Assembly (NCBI GenBank): GCA_965198495.1 | Contig: CBDAPL010000001.1 | Location: forward strand, 1,488,001-1,552,000 | Direction: 5' to 3' | Length of the DNA: 64,000 nucleotides | Source: RH-AL1 sp965198495 | GTDB lineage: Bacteria; Pseudomonadota; Alphaproteobacteria; Rhizobiales; Beijerinckiaceae | In this document: positions 50,785-59,310 of the stretch, in pieces | Numbering within the stretch: the first letter of the stretch is position 1 | Layout: every line of letters starts with the position of its first letter | Translations under genes and position numbers: made by a program | Notes under the pieces: model-generated | Databases searched by the model: none | Told to the model about the DNA's origin: nothing | Seen by the model: only the letters and a program-made list of their open reading frames with translations

Positions 50785-51306
50785 TCAACGAGGCGCCATA
50801 TTCCCGGGCCCGGTCGGAATCTGCGCTCCCGCGATCCGCTGACTGTGGGCGGCGGCTGTGCCGGCGACGGTTCCAATATACTTATCGTCGTCGCCGAGGC
50901 GCTCCACAGGCTGGCATTTCGGCGCGCAGCTGTAGGACTGCCGTTCCATCCCGCGCTGAACGACCAGCGCGTTCGTCCCGTTCACCACCTGTATCATCGA
51001 TTCAGCGACCGGGTTGCCTTCGGCGTCGAGCGCGATGAAGTTCGTTTCCCCGAAAGATTTCGGTGTGAGCACCATCATATTGGCCTGACGCAGCAGCGTG
51101 ACATCGGCAATGGTCGGATTGCCGATGATGAGCGTCTGGGTTCCAGCGGGTAGCTTGATAAGCCGCGCTTGATCCACGATCGCGACGATTGGCTGATCGG
51201 CGGCTTTGGCCGGTGATACGGCGAACAGCACGATGGCAAACAGCGATTGTAGAGACGTGCTTCGTCGCCCGACTTTTCCGCCGAACCACTGCTTCATGTC
51301 ACGCAT
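50785..51306 (-). CDS. Periplasmic protein with CpaC/RcpA N-terminal (pilus formation) domain
   Basis: A 173-residue exported protein. The signal peptide (TSLQSLFAIVLFAVSPAKA) is followed by the domain found at the N-terminus of the Flp-pilus secretin CpaC: VDQARLIKLPAGTQTLIIGN, then IADVTLLRQANMMVLTPKS and FGETNFIALDAEGNPV. There is no secretin part. The C-terminal 60 residues (QSYSCAPKCQPVERLGDD) have two Cys and a family-specific motif. It is divergent from flp-cpa genes and is likely an accessory of the same pilus. Start ATG 51306 has GAGG 8 bases before it; ATG 51297 is possible. Confidence 0.8.
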   Translation of the reverse strand: MRDMKQWFGGKVGRRSTSLQSLFAIVLFAVSPAKAADQPIVAIVDQARLIKLPAGTQTLIIGNPTIADVTLLRQANMMVLTPKSFGETNFIALDAEGNPVAESMIQVVNGTNALVVQRGMERQSYSCAPKCQPVERLGDDDKYIGTVAGTAAAHSQRIAGAQIPTGPGNMAPR

Positions 51307-51550
51307 GCGTACGCCTCGACACAACAAACTACATCGAATGAAAGCGCCTCATTGGTAAAGAATAGCTGAACTCGAAAGGCTTTCTTCTCGCCTGAGGCTC
51401 CGCAGAGTATTGTCAATTTCGATCGGCGTTCTCTAAGCTTTAAATCTTAACCAAAGCTACGCGATCTGCCGCTCTCCTGTCGCATGATCGGCGATCTTAA
51501 CCTCATAGAAAGAGACGGTGTCTACGTTCCAATGCATTCCAGTGCTGTCC

Positions 51551-51574
51551 CCCAGAGGACTGCTGGGGTCCTGG
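51551..51574 (+). promoter_or_regulatory. Competing hairpins in the flp pilin leader
   Basis: The leader can fold CCCCAG (51550-51555) with CTGGGG (51563-51568), or AGGAC (51556-51560) with GTCCT (51568-51572) extended by CCC/GGG. The two share bases and exclude each other. They end 28 bases before the pilin ATG, so either could protect the abundant mRNA or set translation. Inferred from sequence only. Confidence 0.4.
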
Positions 51575-51601
51575 GAAGTCACAACGTAGGAATAGATCAA
51601 C

Positions 51602-51766
51602 ATGAAGAACATCTTTACGCGCTTCGCCGCCGATCAGTCCGGCGCCACCGCCATCGAGTACGGCCTCATCGCCGGCCTCATCTCCGTCGTCATCATCGGC
51701 GCGCTCACCACGCTCGGCACCAAGCTGAACGCCAAGTTCACCTCGATCGGCGGCGCGCTCAGCTAA
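51602..51766 (+). CDS. Flp-family type IVb pilin
   Basis: A 54-residue prepilin. The first 14 residues are the short basic leader (MKNIFTRFAADQSG), then ATAIEYGLIAGLISVVIIGA, the Flp motif with Glu at position 5 of the mature protein and the Tyr next to it. Cleavage is expected after Gly14 by the prepilin peptidase CpaA encoded just downstream. It forms the thin adhesive Flp/Tad fibre. An AGGA box lies 12 bases before the ATG. A strong terminator follows, so the pilin is probably made in excess of the assembly genes behind it. Confidence 0.93.
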   Translation: MKNIFTRFAADQSGATAIEYGLIAGLISVVIIGALTTLGTKLNAKFTSIGGALS

Positions 51767-51793
51767 GCTTTCACGACCTTCCCTTGGGAACGG

Positions 51794-51824
51794 ACGGCTC
51801 CGCTCGCGCGGAGCCGTTTTCGTT
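51794..51824 (+). terminator. Rho-independent terminator after flp
   Basis: ACGGCTCCGC (51794-51803), loop TCGC, and GCGGAGCCGT (51808-51817) make a perfect 10-base-pair stem, followed by TTTCGTTT. It lies 27 bases after the pilin stop and would separate pilin expression from cpaA onward. Confidence 0.9.
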
Positions 51825-51945
51825 TGCGGACGAACCTCCAACCGCGCCCACAAAACTGGGCGTCGCAAGTATCACGGTAACAAAACAGTAAAACCTTCAT
51901 CCTACCCTAGCGCGAGCGATATTGCTTCGAACAAGGCGCTAGACA

Positions 51946-52452
51946 ATGCTTGAAGGTGCCACCCTCGTCATATTTCCGGGCCTGATGATCTTCGCGGCGC
52001 TCTCGGATCTTTTCACGATGACGATTTCCAACCGCATCTCGCTCGCGCTTGTCGCGATCTTTCTGCCTTTTGCTGTCGTGGCGGGCCTGTCGGTGCAGGA
52101 CGTTGCACTGCATCTCGCATGCGGCCTCGGCGTGCTCGTCCTCACATTTTCGATGTTCGCGATGGGCTGGATCGGCGGCGGCGACGCCAAGCTCGCCGCG
52201 GCGACCGCGGTTTGGATGGGGTTCAACCATCTGAGCGACTACGGCCTCTACGCGACCTCGCTTGGCGGCCTGTTGACGTTGGCGATCCTCGCGTGCCGAA
52301 GTGTTCCGCTACCCATGTTCGCGGTCAAGGTTGAATGGCTGCAGCGTCTCCACGACAATGAGGCCGGTGTGCCTTATGGCATCGCCCTGGCTGTCGCCGG
52401 ACTGATGATCTACCCGCAAACAGGCATCTGGAGCGCGGCCGCGATCGGCTAA
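51946..52452 (+). CDS. cpaA: Prepilin peptidase CpaA (TadV type)
   Basis: A 168-residue aspartic protease with about six membrane segments. The two catalytic Asp are placed in SDLFTMTISNRIS near residue 20 and in GWIGGGDAKLAAATAVWMG near residue 75, the second being the GGGD motif. It removes the leader from the Flp pilin encoded 180 bases before it and from any pseudopilins. It begins the assembly gene row cpaA-B-C-D-E-F-tadB-tadC. Confidence 0.92.
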   Translation: MLEGATLVIFPGLMIFAALSDLFTMTISNRISLALVAIFLPFAVVAGLSVQDVALHLACGLGVLVLTFSMFAMGWIGGGDAKLAAATAVWMGFNHLSDYGLYATSLGGLLTLAILACRSVPLPMFAVKVEWLQRLHDNEAGVPYGIALAVAGLMIYPQTGIWSAAAIG

Positions 52453-52577
52453 ACTTGGCCAAATGAAACAACAATCGCGGTTTCTACGCTAGATAGGATT
52501 CATTAACCGTAATTTGACGTTTAACCGCTTAAATCGAGCCAAGGCCAAGTCGGGCCCCGGTCATCGGTTCGCTCTCC

Positions 52578-53363
52578 ATGAAAGCAGCTCGTCTCGTCGT
52601 TCTCGGTGTCGCGCTCACGGCGGGCCTTGGCGCCGCCTACCTGATGATGGGCACCAAGGAGCCGGAGCCCGTGCGTGTCGTGGCGCCGCCGCCGCCGCCC
52701 GTCGTCAAGGACGAGGTCCTCGTCGCCGCGCGCGACCTGTCATTTGGGTCCGTGATCGCCGACGCCGACATGCGTTGGCAGGCCTGGCCAAAGGATCAGG
52801 TGCCGCCCGGCGTCTTCAGCCAACTCGCTCAGCCGAAAGCGATGGAAGATGTCAAAGGTGCGATCGTCAGGTCGAACTTCGTCGCGGGGGAGCCGCTGCG
52901 GCCCGATCGTCTCGTGAAAGGCGCCGGATCTGGATTCCTTTCGGCCGTCCTGCCGGGCGGCGCGCGCGCGGTGGCAATCGACCTTTCCGACCAGGGGAAA
53001 TCAGCGGCCGGCGGCTTCATCCTGCCAAACGATCGCGTCGATGTGATCCGCACCTTCCATCCCGACGACGCGCCGAGCGCTTTCGCCAGCGAAACGATCC
53101 TCAAGAACATACGCGTCCTGGCGATCGGCCAAAGCGTCCAGGAAAAGCAGGCCGAGCGAACCGTCATCGGCAGCACGGCGACGATCGAGGTTACGCCGGA
53201 CCAGGCTGAAAAGGTAATACTCGCGCAGCGGACAGGCACGTTGACGCTTAGCCTTCGCAGCATGACGGACGCGGCCAAGGACGACGTCGTCAAGCCGGCT
53301 GAGCAGCCCCAGGCCATGACGATCATCCGTTTCGGTAATACCAGCCAGGCGCGGGTGCGCTGA
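52578..53363 (+). CDS. cpaB: Flp pilus assembly protein CpaB (RcpC)
   Basis: A 261-residue protein with an N-terminal membrane segment (LVVLGVALTAGLGAAYLMM) and a SAF domain (VLVAARDLSFGSVIADADMR and then WQAWPKDQVPPGVF). The C-terminal half carries the RcpC/CpaB domain, with LPGGARAVAIDLSDQGKSAA and GGFILPNDRVDVIRTF. It sits in the periplasm and helps the secretin; its exact role is not known. Its stop overlaps the cpaC start (53361-53365, TGATG), so both are coupled. Confidence 0.93.
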   Translation: MKAARLVVLGVALTAGLGAAYLMMGTKEPEPVRVVAPPPPPVVKDEVLVAARDLSFGSVIADADMRWQAWPKDQVPPGVFSQLAQPKAMEDVKGAIVRSNFVAGEPLRPDRLVKGAGSGFLSAVLPGGARAVAIDLSDQGKSAAGGFILPNDRVDVIRTFHPDDAPSAFASETILKNIRVLAIGQSVQEKQAERTVIGSTATIEVTPDQAEKVILAQRTGTLTLSLRSMTDAAKDDVVKPAEQPQAMTIIRFGNTSQARVR

Positions 53364-54865
53364 TGACCCGGACGATCACCTCTATCAAGCGTCCGCGCCG
53401 AAGCGCTTGGCGGCGCACATCGAACGCGGCGGCGGCTGTTCTGCGGATCGCTCTCGCCGGTACGACAAGTGTATGTTGGACCATACATGCCGACGCGCGG
53501 CCGAAAGCTTCCTCCGAGGACAGGGTCGGCACCGGCGCGAGACATATCAGCATGGGCGTCGGAAAATCGACGATCGTCGACCTGCCGGAAGACGCGGCGG
53601 AAATCTTTGTCGCGAACCCGGCTGTCGCCAACGCCGTCGTGCGTACGGCCCGCCGGATCTACATCATCGGTGCCGGCGCGGGACAGACATCGCTCTTCGC
53701 GCTCGACCAGCAGGGCCGCGAGATCGCGTCCTTTGAAATCAGCATCGGCCGAGACATCGGCGAGCTGAGCCAGATCCTTGAGGCCGCCCTGCCGAGCGCG
53801 GCCATAAAGGTGCGTACGATCAACGATACGATCATCCTGACCGGCACAGTCGACTCCGCGGAAGACGCCCAGCGGGCCGCGGATATGGCGAAGGGCTTCG
53901 CCAAACAGGTCAACGGGACAGGGGGCATACCGAGCGAGGGCGCTGGCGGTCTCGTCATCAACTCGCTGACGATCCGTGGCCGCGATCAGGTCATGCTCAA
54001 GGTGACGATCTCGGAGATGCGTCGCGATATCGCGAAGCAGCTTGGCATCACCTCGAGCACCTTCGGATCCTTCACCCAGGTAAATCCGTTTGGCATCAAC
54101 GGTTTGATCACATCCAACGCGGCCGGGGCGACCAACGGCCTGTCGCTGAACCCCTCCAGCAATCTGACGGCCACGCTGGCGGCGTTCGAGCGCACCGGCA
54201 TTTCGCGCACGCTTGCGGAACCGACGGTGACGGCGATCTCCGGCGAGAGCGCGAAGTTCACCGTGGGCGGCCAGTTTCCCTATTCGAGTGGCCTTGTCTG
54301 CGGTTCGACCGGAACGATCGGCTCAAGCACGTCGTCCTGTACGGCCGGTGCCGCCTTCAAGAACTACGGTATCACCCTGAACTTCGAGCCCGTCGTTCTT
54401 TCTGAAGGACGCATCCTGCTTCACATCGCGACGGAGGTCGCCGACATCGATTATTCGCACGCCGTCAACATCGACGGCGTCTCGACGCCGGGCCTCATCA
54501 CCAGGCAGAACGAGACGACGGTCGAGCTTCCCTCCGGCGGCTCGATCGCCGCGGCCGGGCTCATACAGCAGAAGACGACGCAAGTGATAAACGGCACCCC
54601 AGGGCTGCTTGCGATCCCGATCCTCGGGACGCTGTTTCGCTCCCGCGATTATCAACGAAACGAGACTGAACTCATGATCATCGTCACGCCGATCATCGTT
54701 AGGCCGGTCGCGGCAAACGCTCTCGCGAAGCCGGACGATGGCTTCACCGATGCGACGGATCCGCAGACTTGGTTGCTCGGCCGCATGAACAAGCTTTACG
54801 CGACCCCAAGCAATCCGGAAGCAGCGAAGAATTATCACGGTCACGTCGGCTTCATTCAGGATTGA
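53363..54865 (+). CDS. cpaC: Flp pilus secretin CpaC (RcpA)
   Basis: A 500-residue secretin. After a signal peptide (AAAVLRIALAGTTSVCWTIH) comes the CpaC N-terminal domain (GVGKSTIVDLPEDAAEIFV, TARRIYIIGAGAGQTSLFAL), a BON-like domain near residue 150 (KVRTINDTIILTGTVDSAED), and the secretin pore domain from about residue 220 (KVTISEMRRDIAKQLGIT to RSRDYQRNETELMIIVTPII). It forms the outer-membrane channel. Its stop shares an A with the cpaD start codon (TGATG at 54863). Confidence 0.94.
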   Translation: MTRTITSIKRPRRSAWRRTSNAAAAVLRIALAGTTSVCWTIHADARPKASSEDRVGTGARHISMGVGKSTIVDLPEDAAEIFVANPAVANAVVRTARRIYIIGAGAGQTSLFALDQQGREIASFEISIGRDIGELSQILEAALPSAAIKVRTINDTIILTGTVDSAEDAQRAADMAKGFAKQVNGTGGIPSEGAGGLVINSLTIRGRDQVMLKVTISEMRRDIAKQLGITSSTFGSFTQVNPFGINGLITSNAAGATNGLSLNPSSNLTATLAAFERTGISRTLAEPTVTAISGESAKFTVGGQFPYSSGLVCGSTGTIGSSTSSCTAGAAFKNYGITLNFEPVVLSEGRILLHIATEVADIDYSHAVNIDGVSTPGLITRQNETTVELPSGGSIAAAGLIQQKTTQVINGTPGLLAIPILGTLFRSRDYQRNETELMIIVTPIIVRPVAANALAKPDDGFTDATDPQTWLLGRMNKLYATPSNPEAAKNYHGHVGFIQD

Positions 54866-55590
54866 TGGTCATGTCTCGCTCCAGGTTTCTCGCCAGGATC
54901 AAGAGGGCCGCGCTGCCTGCGGCGCTCCTCGTGCCGCTAGCCGGCTGCGGTACGACGGATCGCATCGTGACCTCGTCTATACCGCTCGAGGACTACAAGC
55001 TGCGTCATCCGATCTCGATCGTCGAAGAAAGAACGTCGATCGATGTCTTCCCATCGGCGGCCGCTGGGCGCCTCGATCGTCATACCGCCAAACAGGTCTA
55101 TGCGTTTGCCGAGCAATATCGGGATCTTGGGCAGGGGCCGATCCTCATCCTTGTTCCCCGTGGAGCCGGCGAAACGAAAGCCGGCGTCGCTGAGATCCGC
55201 CATATTCTCGCGCAAGGTGGCGCTCGCTCCGGAGCCGAGGTGTCGACCTACGCGGTTGCTGATCCCCATCTTGCCTCGCCGGTGCGTATCAGTTTCCAGG
55301 GTATGAAAGCGCGGGTCCACGATCAGTGCGGGCAGTGGCCCAGCGATCTCGCGTCCGGGAGCTCCATCGAGTCGTGGGAGAACAAGCCGTACTGGAACCT
55401 GGGTTGCGCCACGCAAACGATGATCGCCGCGCAAACCTCGGATCCGCGTGACCTCGTCACTCCGCGCGGCGAAGAAGCGCCTGATACCTTGATCCGCAGC
55501 CGCTCGATCGAAAGCATCCGAAAAGGGAGCGATCCCAATACCAGCTGGTCGACGAGGAACAGCAACATCGGTGGAATCGGAGGAAGCTGA
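54865..55590 (+). CDS. cpaD: Flp pilus lipoprotein CpaD
   Basis: A 241-residue lipoprotein: the lipobox is LVPLAGCG with Cys at residue 27. The CpaD domain follows (HPISIVEERTSIDVFPSAAA, then RGAGETKAGVAEIRHILAQ). Four Cys residues beyond the lipobox are found (HDQCGQWPSDLAS, NLGCATQTMIAAQ and others), as is usual. It stabilises the secretin in the outer membrane. The ATG at 54865 overlaps the cpaC stop; a second ATG is two codons later. Confidence 0.9.
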   Translation: MVMSRSRFLARIKRAALPAALLVPLAGCGTTDRIVTSSIPLEDYKLRHPISIVEERTSIDVFPSAAAGRLDRHTAKQVYAFAEQYRDLGQGPILILVPRGAGETKAGVAEIRHILAQGGARSGAEVSTYAVADPHLASPVRISFQGMKARVHDQCGQWPSDLASGSSIESWENKPYWNLGCATQTMIAAQTSDPRDLVTPRGEEAPDTLIRSRSIESIRKGSDPNTSWSTRNSNIGGIGGS

Positions 55591-55592
55591 CG

Positions 55593-56834
55593 ATGTCCTT
55601 GACGAACATCGACGCGGAGATCATCGCTCCCGTTCCTCGCATCTCGGTCCAAGCCTTCTGCGAGACGCCGGACGTCGCGCGAGTCATCCAGGGCGCGATC
55701 GCCGACAGACGCATGGAAAAGGCCCATGCCAAATTTCACATGGGCGGAGCGACAGCCGCCGTCGAGGCGTTCCGAACAGCGCCGACGCCAAACGTCATCG
55801 TGCTCGAGAGCACCGCCGATCGAGGCGACCTCTTAGCTCATCTCGAGGCTCTCTCCGAATTCTGCGATGCCGGAACGAAGGTCGTTGTGGCGGGACGCGT
55901 CAACGATATCGTTCTCTATCGTGAGCTGATCGCGCGCGGCGTCAGTGAATACCTGGTCTGGCCCTTCGATGCGATCCAGTTCATTCGCGCGATCTCGAAC
56001 CTTTACGGTCAGACCAATACCGAGCCTCTCGGCAAGATCGTCGCGGTAACCGGCGTCAAGGGTGGCGTCGGCGCCTCCGCCATCGCGCACAACATCGCTT
56101 TCGCGGTGGCCAAGGACCTCGATTTGCAGACCGTGATCATCGACATGGATCTCGGCTTCGGCACGGTCGGCCTCGACTTCAATCAGGATCCGCCGCAGGG
56201 GATCGCGGAGGCGGTCTTCGCGCCCGAACGGCTCGATGCGAACCTTCTCGACCGCCTATTGTCGCGTTGCACCGACCGTCTGAGCATCCTGGCCGCTCCG
56301 GCGACGCTCGATCGGCTGTATGACTTCTCGGAAAGCTCCTTCGATCTGCTCATCGACATACTCCGAACATCGGCGCCATGCATCGTTCTTGATGTACCAC
56401 ATACCTGGACGGCTTGGGCGCGCCGCATGCTCGTGGGTGCCGACGAGATCGTTCTCGTCGCCGAACCCGATCTCGCAAGTTTGCGCAACGCCAAGAGCAT
56501 CGTCGACACGATTCGCGCGGCGCGCCCACATGATTCCCTGCCGCGCCTTGTCATGAACCAAGTCGGCATGCCGAAGCGTCCGGAGATCGGACTCGGCGAT
56601 TTTTCTAAGGCCGTGGGTCTCGATGCGGAAGCCGTGATCGCCTTCGAACCCAAGCTGTTCGGGACGGCGGCGAACAATGGTCAGATGATCGTCGAGGTCG
56701 AGTCTTCCCACAAGGTTGCGCAGACGTTCTCGCAGCTCGCGCGCGGCGTCACTGGAAAGGCCGAAATGCGCCGACCTTCGAGAAACATACTTAAGCCTTT
56801 GATGGCTAAGCTCTCGGGCAAGAAGGCGTCCTAG
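55593..56834 (+). CDS. cpaE: Flp pilus localisation ATPase CpaE (TadZ)
   Basis: A 413-residue protein. The N-terminal third is a receiver-like domain without the phospho-Asp set (APTPNVIVLESTADRGDLLA and CDAGTKVVVAGRVND). The C-terminal two thirds are a ParA/MinD-like ATPase with the deviant Walker A motif VTGVKGGVGASAIAHNIAFA near residue 152 and DLQTVIIDMDLGFGTVGLDF near residue 180. TadZ proteins direct the pilus machine to a cell pole. It starts two bases after the cpaD stop and is followed by cpaF after 45 bases. Confidence 0.92.
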   Translation: MSLTNIDAEIIAPVPRISVQAFCETPDVARVIQGAIADRRMEKAHAKFHMGGATAAVEAFRTAPTPNVIVLESTADRGDLLAHLEALSEFCDAGTKVVVAGRVNDIVLYRELIARGVSEYLVWPFDAIQFIRAISNLYGQTNTEPLGKIVAVTGVKGGVGASAIAHNIAFAVAKDLDLQTVIIDMDLGFGTVGLDFNQDPPQGIAEAVFAPERLDANLLDRLLSRCTDRLSILAAPATLDRLYDFSESSFDLLIDILRTSAPCIVLDVPHTWTAWARRMLVGADEIVLVAEPDLASLRNAKSIVDTIRAARPHDSLPRLVMNQVGMPKRPEIGLGDFSKAVGLDAEAVIAFEPKLFGTAANNGQMIVEVESSHKVAQTFSQLARGVTGKAEMRRPSRNILKPLMAKLSGKKAS

Positions 56835-56879
56835 GCGGTCTCGTTCGCGGGGGCGGCGAGCGATCGATTGGAGAGCGTG

Positions 56880-58319
56880 ATGTTTGGGAAACGCGCAGGC
56901 GGTGCCCCCGGGTCGTCGGACGAGAGACAGGTTACCTCACCGGTTAAGGTCCTGCCGCGTGTACCGGCTGTTGCCGCCAAGGCCCCGATCGAGCGACGCC
57001 CCGAGGCGCCCATCGCCGCGGAGCCCGCGCGGTCGGAAGAATACTACATAACGAAGAGCATGATCTTCGGCGCCTTGATCGAGGCGATCGATCTATCGCA
57101 GCTCTCCCGTCTTGATCCGGACTCGGCGCGCGATGAGATCCGAGACATCGTCAACGAGATCATATCGATCAAGAATGTCGTGATGTCGATCGCCGAGCAG
57201 GACGATCTCCTCGGCGACATCTGCAACGACGTGCTCGGATACGGACCGCTCGAACCGCTGCTCGCTCGAGACGACATCGCCGATATCATGGTGAACGGGG
57301 CGACTCGCACCTTCATCGAGGTCGGCGGCAAAATTCAGCTTACGAACATCCGCTTCCGAGACAATTCGCAGTTGATGAACATCTGCCAGAGAATCGTGAG
57401 CCAGGTCGGCCGCCGCGTCGACGAAGCCTCGCCGATCTGCGACGCGCGCCTCGCTGACGGCTCGCGAGTCAACGTGATCGCGCCGCCTCTCTCGATCGAC
57501 GGGCCTTGCCTCACCATCCGTAAATTCCGCAAGGACAAGTTGACGCTGGATCAGCTCATCAAGTTCGGCGCGATCTCGCCGGACGGCGGGGACATCCTCA
57601 AGATCATCGGCAAGGTCCGCTGCAACGTTCTGATTTCCGGTGGTACCGGATCAGGCAAGACAACCTTGCTTAATTGCTTGACCAACTACATCGAGGACGA
57701 TGAGCGCGTCATCACCTGCGAGGATGCCGCCGAACTTCAATTGCAGCAGGCCCATGTCGTTCGTCTTGAAACCAGGCCGCCCAACCTTGAGGGCAGTGGC
57801 GCTGTAACGATGCGCGACCTTGTAAAGAACTGCCTGCGCATGCGCCCCGAGCGTATCATCGTCGGCGAGGTGCGTGGACCCGAGGCCTTCGATCTCCTGC
57901 AGGCGATGAATACCGGTCACGACGGTTCGATGGGAACGCTACACGCGAACTCGCCGCGCGAGGCACTCGGCCGGCTTGAATCGATGATTACCATGGGCGG
58001 CTTCTCTTTACCCTCGAAGACAATACGCGAGATGATCACATCTTCTGTCGACGTCATCATCCAGGCGGCTCGTCTCCGCGACGGATCGCGCCGCATCACG
58101 CACATCACCGAAGTCATGGGTCTCGAAGGCGACGTGATCATCACGCAGGATCTGATGCTCTACGAACTCACGGGCGAAGATGCCGCTGGGCGCCTGAAGG
58201 GTCGGCATCGCTCGACGGGTGTGGGGCGGCCCCGCTTCTGGGAGCGCGCCCGCTACTTCGGCGAAGAGGTACGTCTAGCGGCGGCTCTCGATGCCGCGGA
58301 ACTCAAGGACGAGGTCTAG
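56880..58319 (+). CDS. cpaF: Flp pilus secretion ATPase CpaF (TadA)
   Basis: A 479-residue hexameric ATPase. The Walker A motif is VLISGGTGSGKTTLLN near residue 255, the Asp box is ITCEDAAELQLQ near residue 282, Walker B is RPERIIVGEVRGPEAFDLL near residue 325, and the His box is NTGHDGSMGTLHANSP. It powers both extension and retraction in CpaF systems. The ATG at 56880 follows GGAGAG and is preferred to an in-frame TTG at 56868. Fifth of the assembly genes. Confidence 0.95.
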   Translation: MFGKRAGGAPGSSDERQVTSPVKVLPRVPAVAAKAPIERRPEAPIAAEPARSEEYYITKSMIFGALIEAIDLSQLSRLDPDSARDEIRDIVNEIISIKNVVMSIAEQDDLLGDICNDVLGYGPLEPLLARDDIADIMVNGATRTFIEVGGKIQLTNIRFRDNSQLMNICQRIVSQVGRRVDEASPICDARLADGSRVNVIAPPLSIDGPCLTIRKFRKDKLTLDQLIKFGAISPDGGDILKIIGKVRCNVLISGGTGSGKTTLLNCLTNYIEDDERVITCEDAAELQLQQAHVVRLETRPPNLEGSGAVTMRDLVKNCLRMRPERIIVGEVRGPEAFDLLQAMNTGHDGSMGTLHANSPREALGRLESMITMGGFSLPSKTIREMITSSVDVIIQAARLRDGSRRITHITEVMGLEGDVIITQDLMLYELTGEDAAGRLKGRHRSTGVGRPRFWERARYFGEEVRLAAALDAAELKDEV

Positions 58320-58322
58320 CCC

Positions 58323-59297
58323 GTGGACTTGCCTCGCATCCTAATTCCCGTGATGACGACCTTCGCGGTGGGCGGCGTCTTCTATGCTTTGGCGTACCCG
58401 CTTCTTTCGGGTAACGCGAAGGCGGACAAGCGCAGGGCAGCTCTGCAGGCGCGATCGCCGCAGCAGGTCGTTGGGCGCACTAACGATGTCGCAAAACGCC
58501 GCAAGCAGGTCGCCGAAAGTCTCAAGGACCTTGAAGCGCGTGCGAAAAGCAAGAAGATCACATTCGAGACCAAACTGGTCCAAGCGGGTCTTCGTTGGAC
58601 CAAGCAAAAGTTTTTCGTCGTGTCGGCAATCTTCGGCACCGCGGCAGCCTTAATCGGTTTCTTCGTGACCGGCAATCCGTTTATGACGATCGGCATCGGG
58701 ATCATCGCGGGCCTGGGTCTGCCGGCATGGTTGTTAAAGCATCTGCGCAACCGTCGCTTGAAGAACTTCTTGAAGGAGTTTCCCGCCGCGGTCGACATCA
58801 TCGTGCGCGGCATCAAAGCCGGTATTCCACTCGGCGATTGTTTACGTAATATCGCCAACGAGGCGGCCGAACCAGTCAAGTCGGAGTTCCGCTCGATCGT
58901 CGAGGCACAAACCATGGGCCTTTCGATTCCCGAAGCGGTGGAGCGGATCGTCGATCGCGTGCCGACGCCGGAAGCCAGCTTCTTCGCCATCGTCATCAAC
59001 ATCCAGGCAAAGGCCGGCGGCAATCTTGCCGAGGCTCTCGCGAACCTCTCGAACGTCCTGCGCGATCGCAAGAAGATGAAGGGTAAAATCAAGGCGATGT
59101 CGAGCGAGGCGAAGGCTTCGGCTGGCATCATCGGCGCTCTGCCGCCGCTCGTTACGCTGTTCGTCTATCTCACCAGCCCCGATTATATCATGCTTCTTTT
59201 CACGACGTCGACAGGGCACATCACACTAGGCGTCTGCGCCTGTTGGATGGCAACGGGCATCTTCGTGATGAAGAAGATGATCAATTTCGACATGTAG
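58323..59297 (+). CDS. tadB: Flp pilus inner-membrane platform protein TadB (CpaG)
   Basis: A 324-residue membrane protein of the GspF/TadB type. Membrane segments lie near residues 5-25, 95-135 and 270-315 (LPPLVTLFVYLTSPDYIMLL). The conserved cytoplasmic part contains FLKEFPAAVDIIVRGIKAG, then PLGDCLRNIANEAAEP and GGNLAEALANLSNVLRDRKK. The start is a GTG at 58323, three bases after the cpaF stop. With TadC it makes the platform around which CpaF works. Confidence 0.93.
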   Translation: MDLPRILIPVMTTFAVGGVFYALAYPLLSGNAKADKRRAALQARSPQQVVGRTNDVAKRRKQVAESLKDLEARAKSKKITFETKLVQAGLRWTKQKFFVVSAIFGTAAALIGFFVTGNPFMTIGIGIIAGLGLPAWLLKHLRNRRLKNFLKEFPAAVDIIVRGIKAGIPLGDCLRNIANEAAEPVKSEFRSIVEAQTMGLSIPEAVERIVDRVPTPEASFFAIVINIQAKAGGNLAEALANLSNVLRDRKKMKGKIKAMSSEAKASAGIIGALPPLVTLFVYLTSPDYIMLLFTTSTGHITLGVCACWMATGIFVMKKMINFDM

Positions 59298-59310
59298 GCG
59301 GAGACCCGGG

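Noticed and set aside
53363..54865. Alternative reading of the CpaC gene as a type II secretion GspD
   Set aside because: The N-terminal CpaC domain, the BON-like domain and the cpaB/cpaD neighbours fit only the Flp/Tad secretin.
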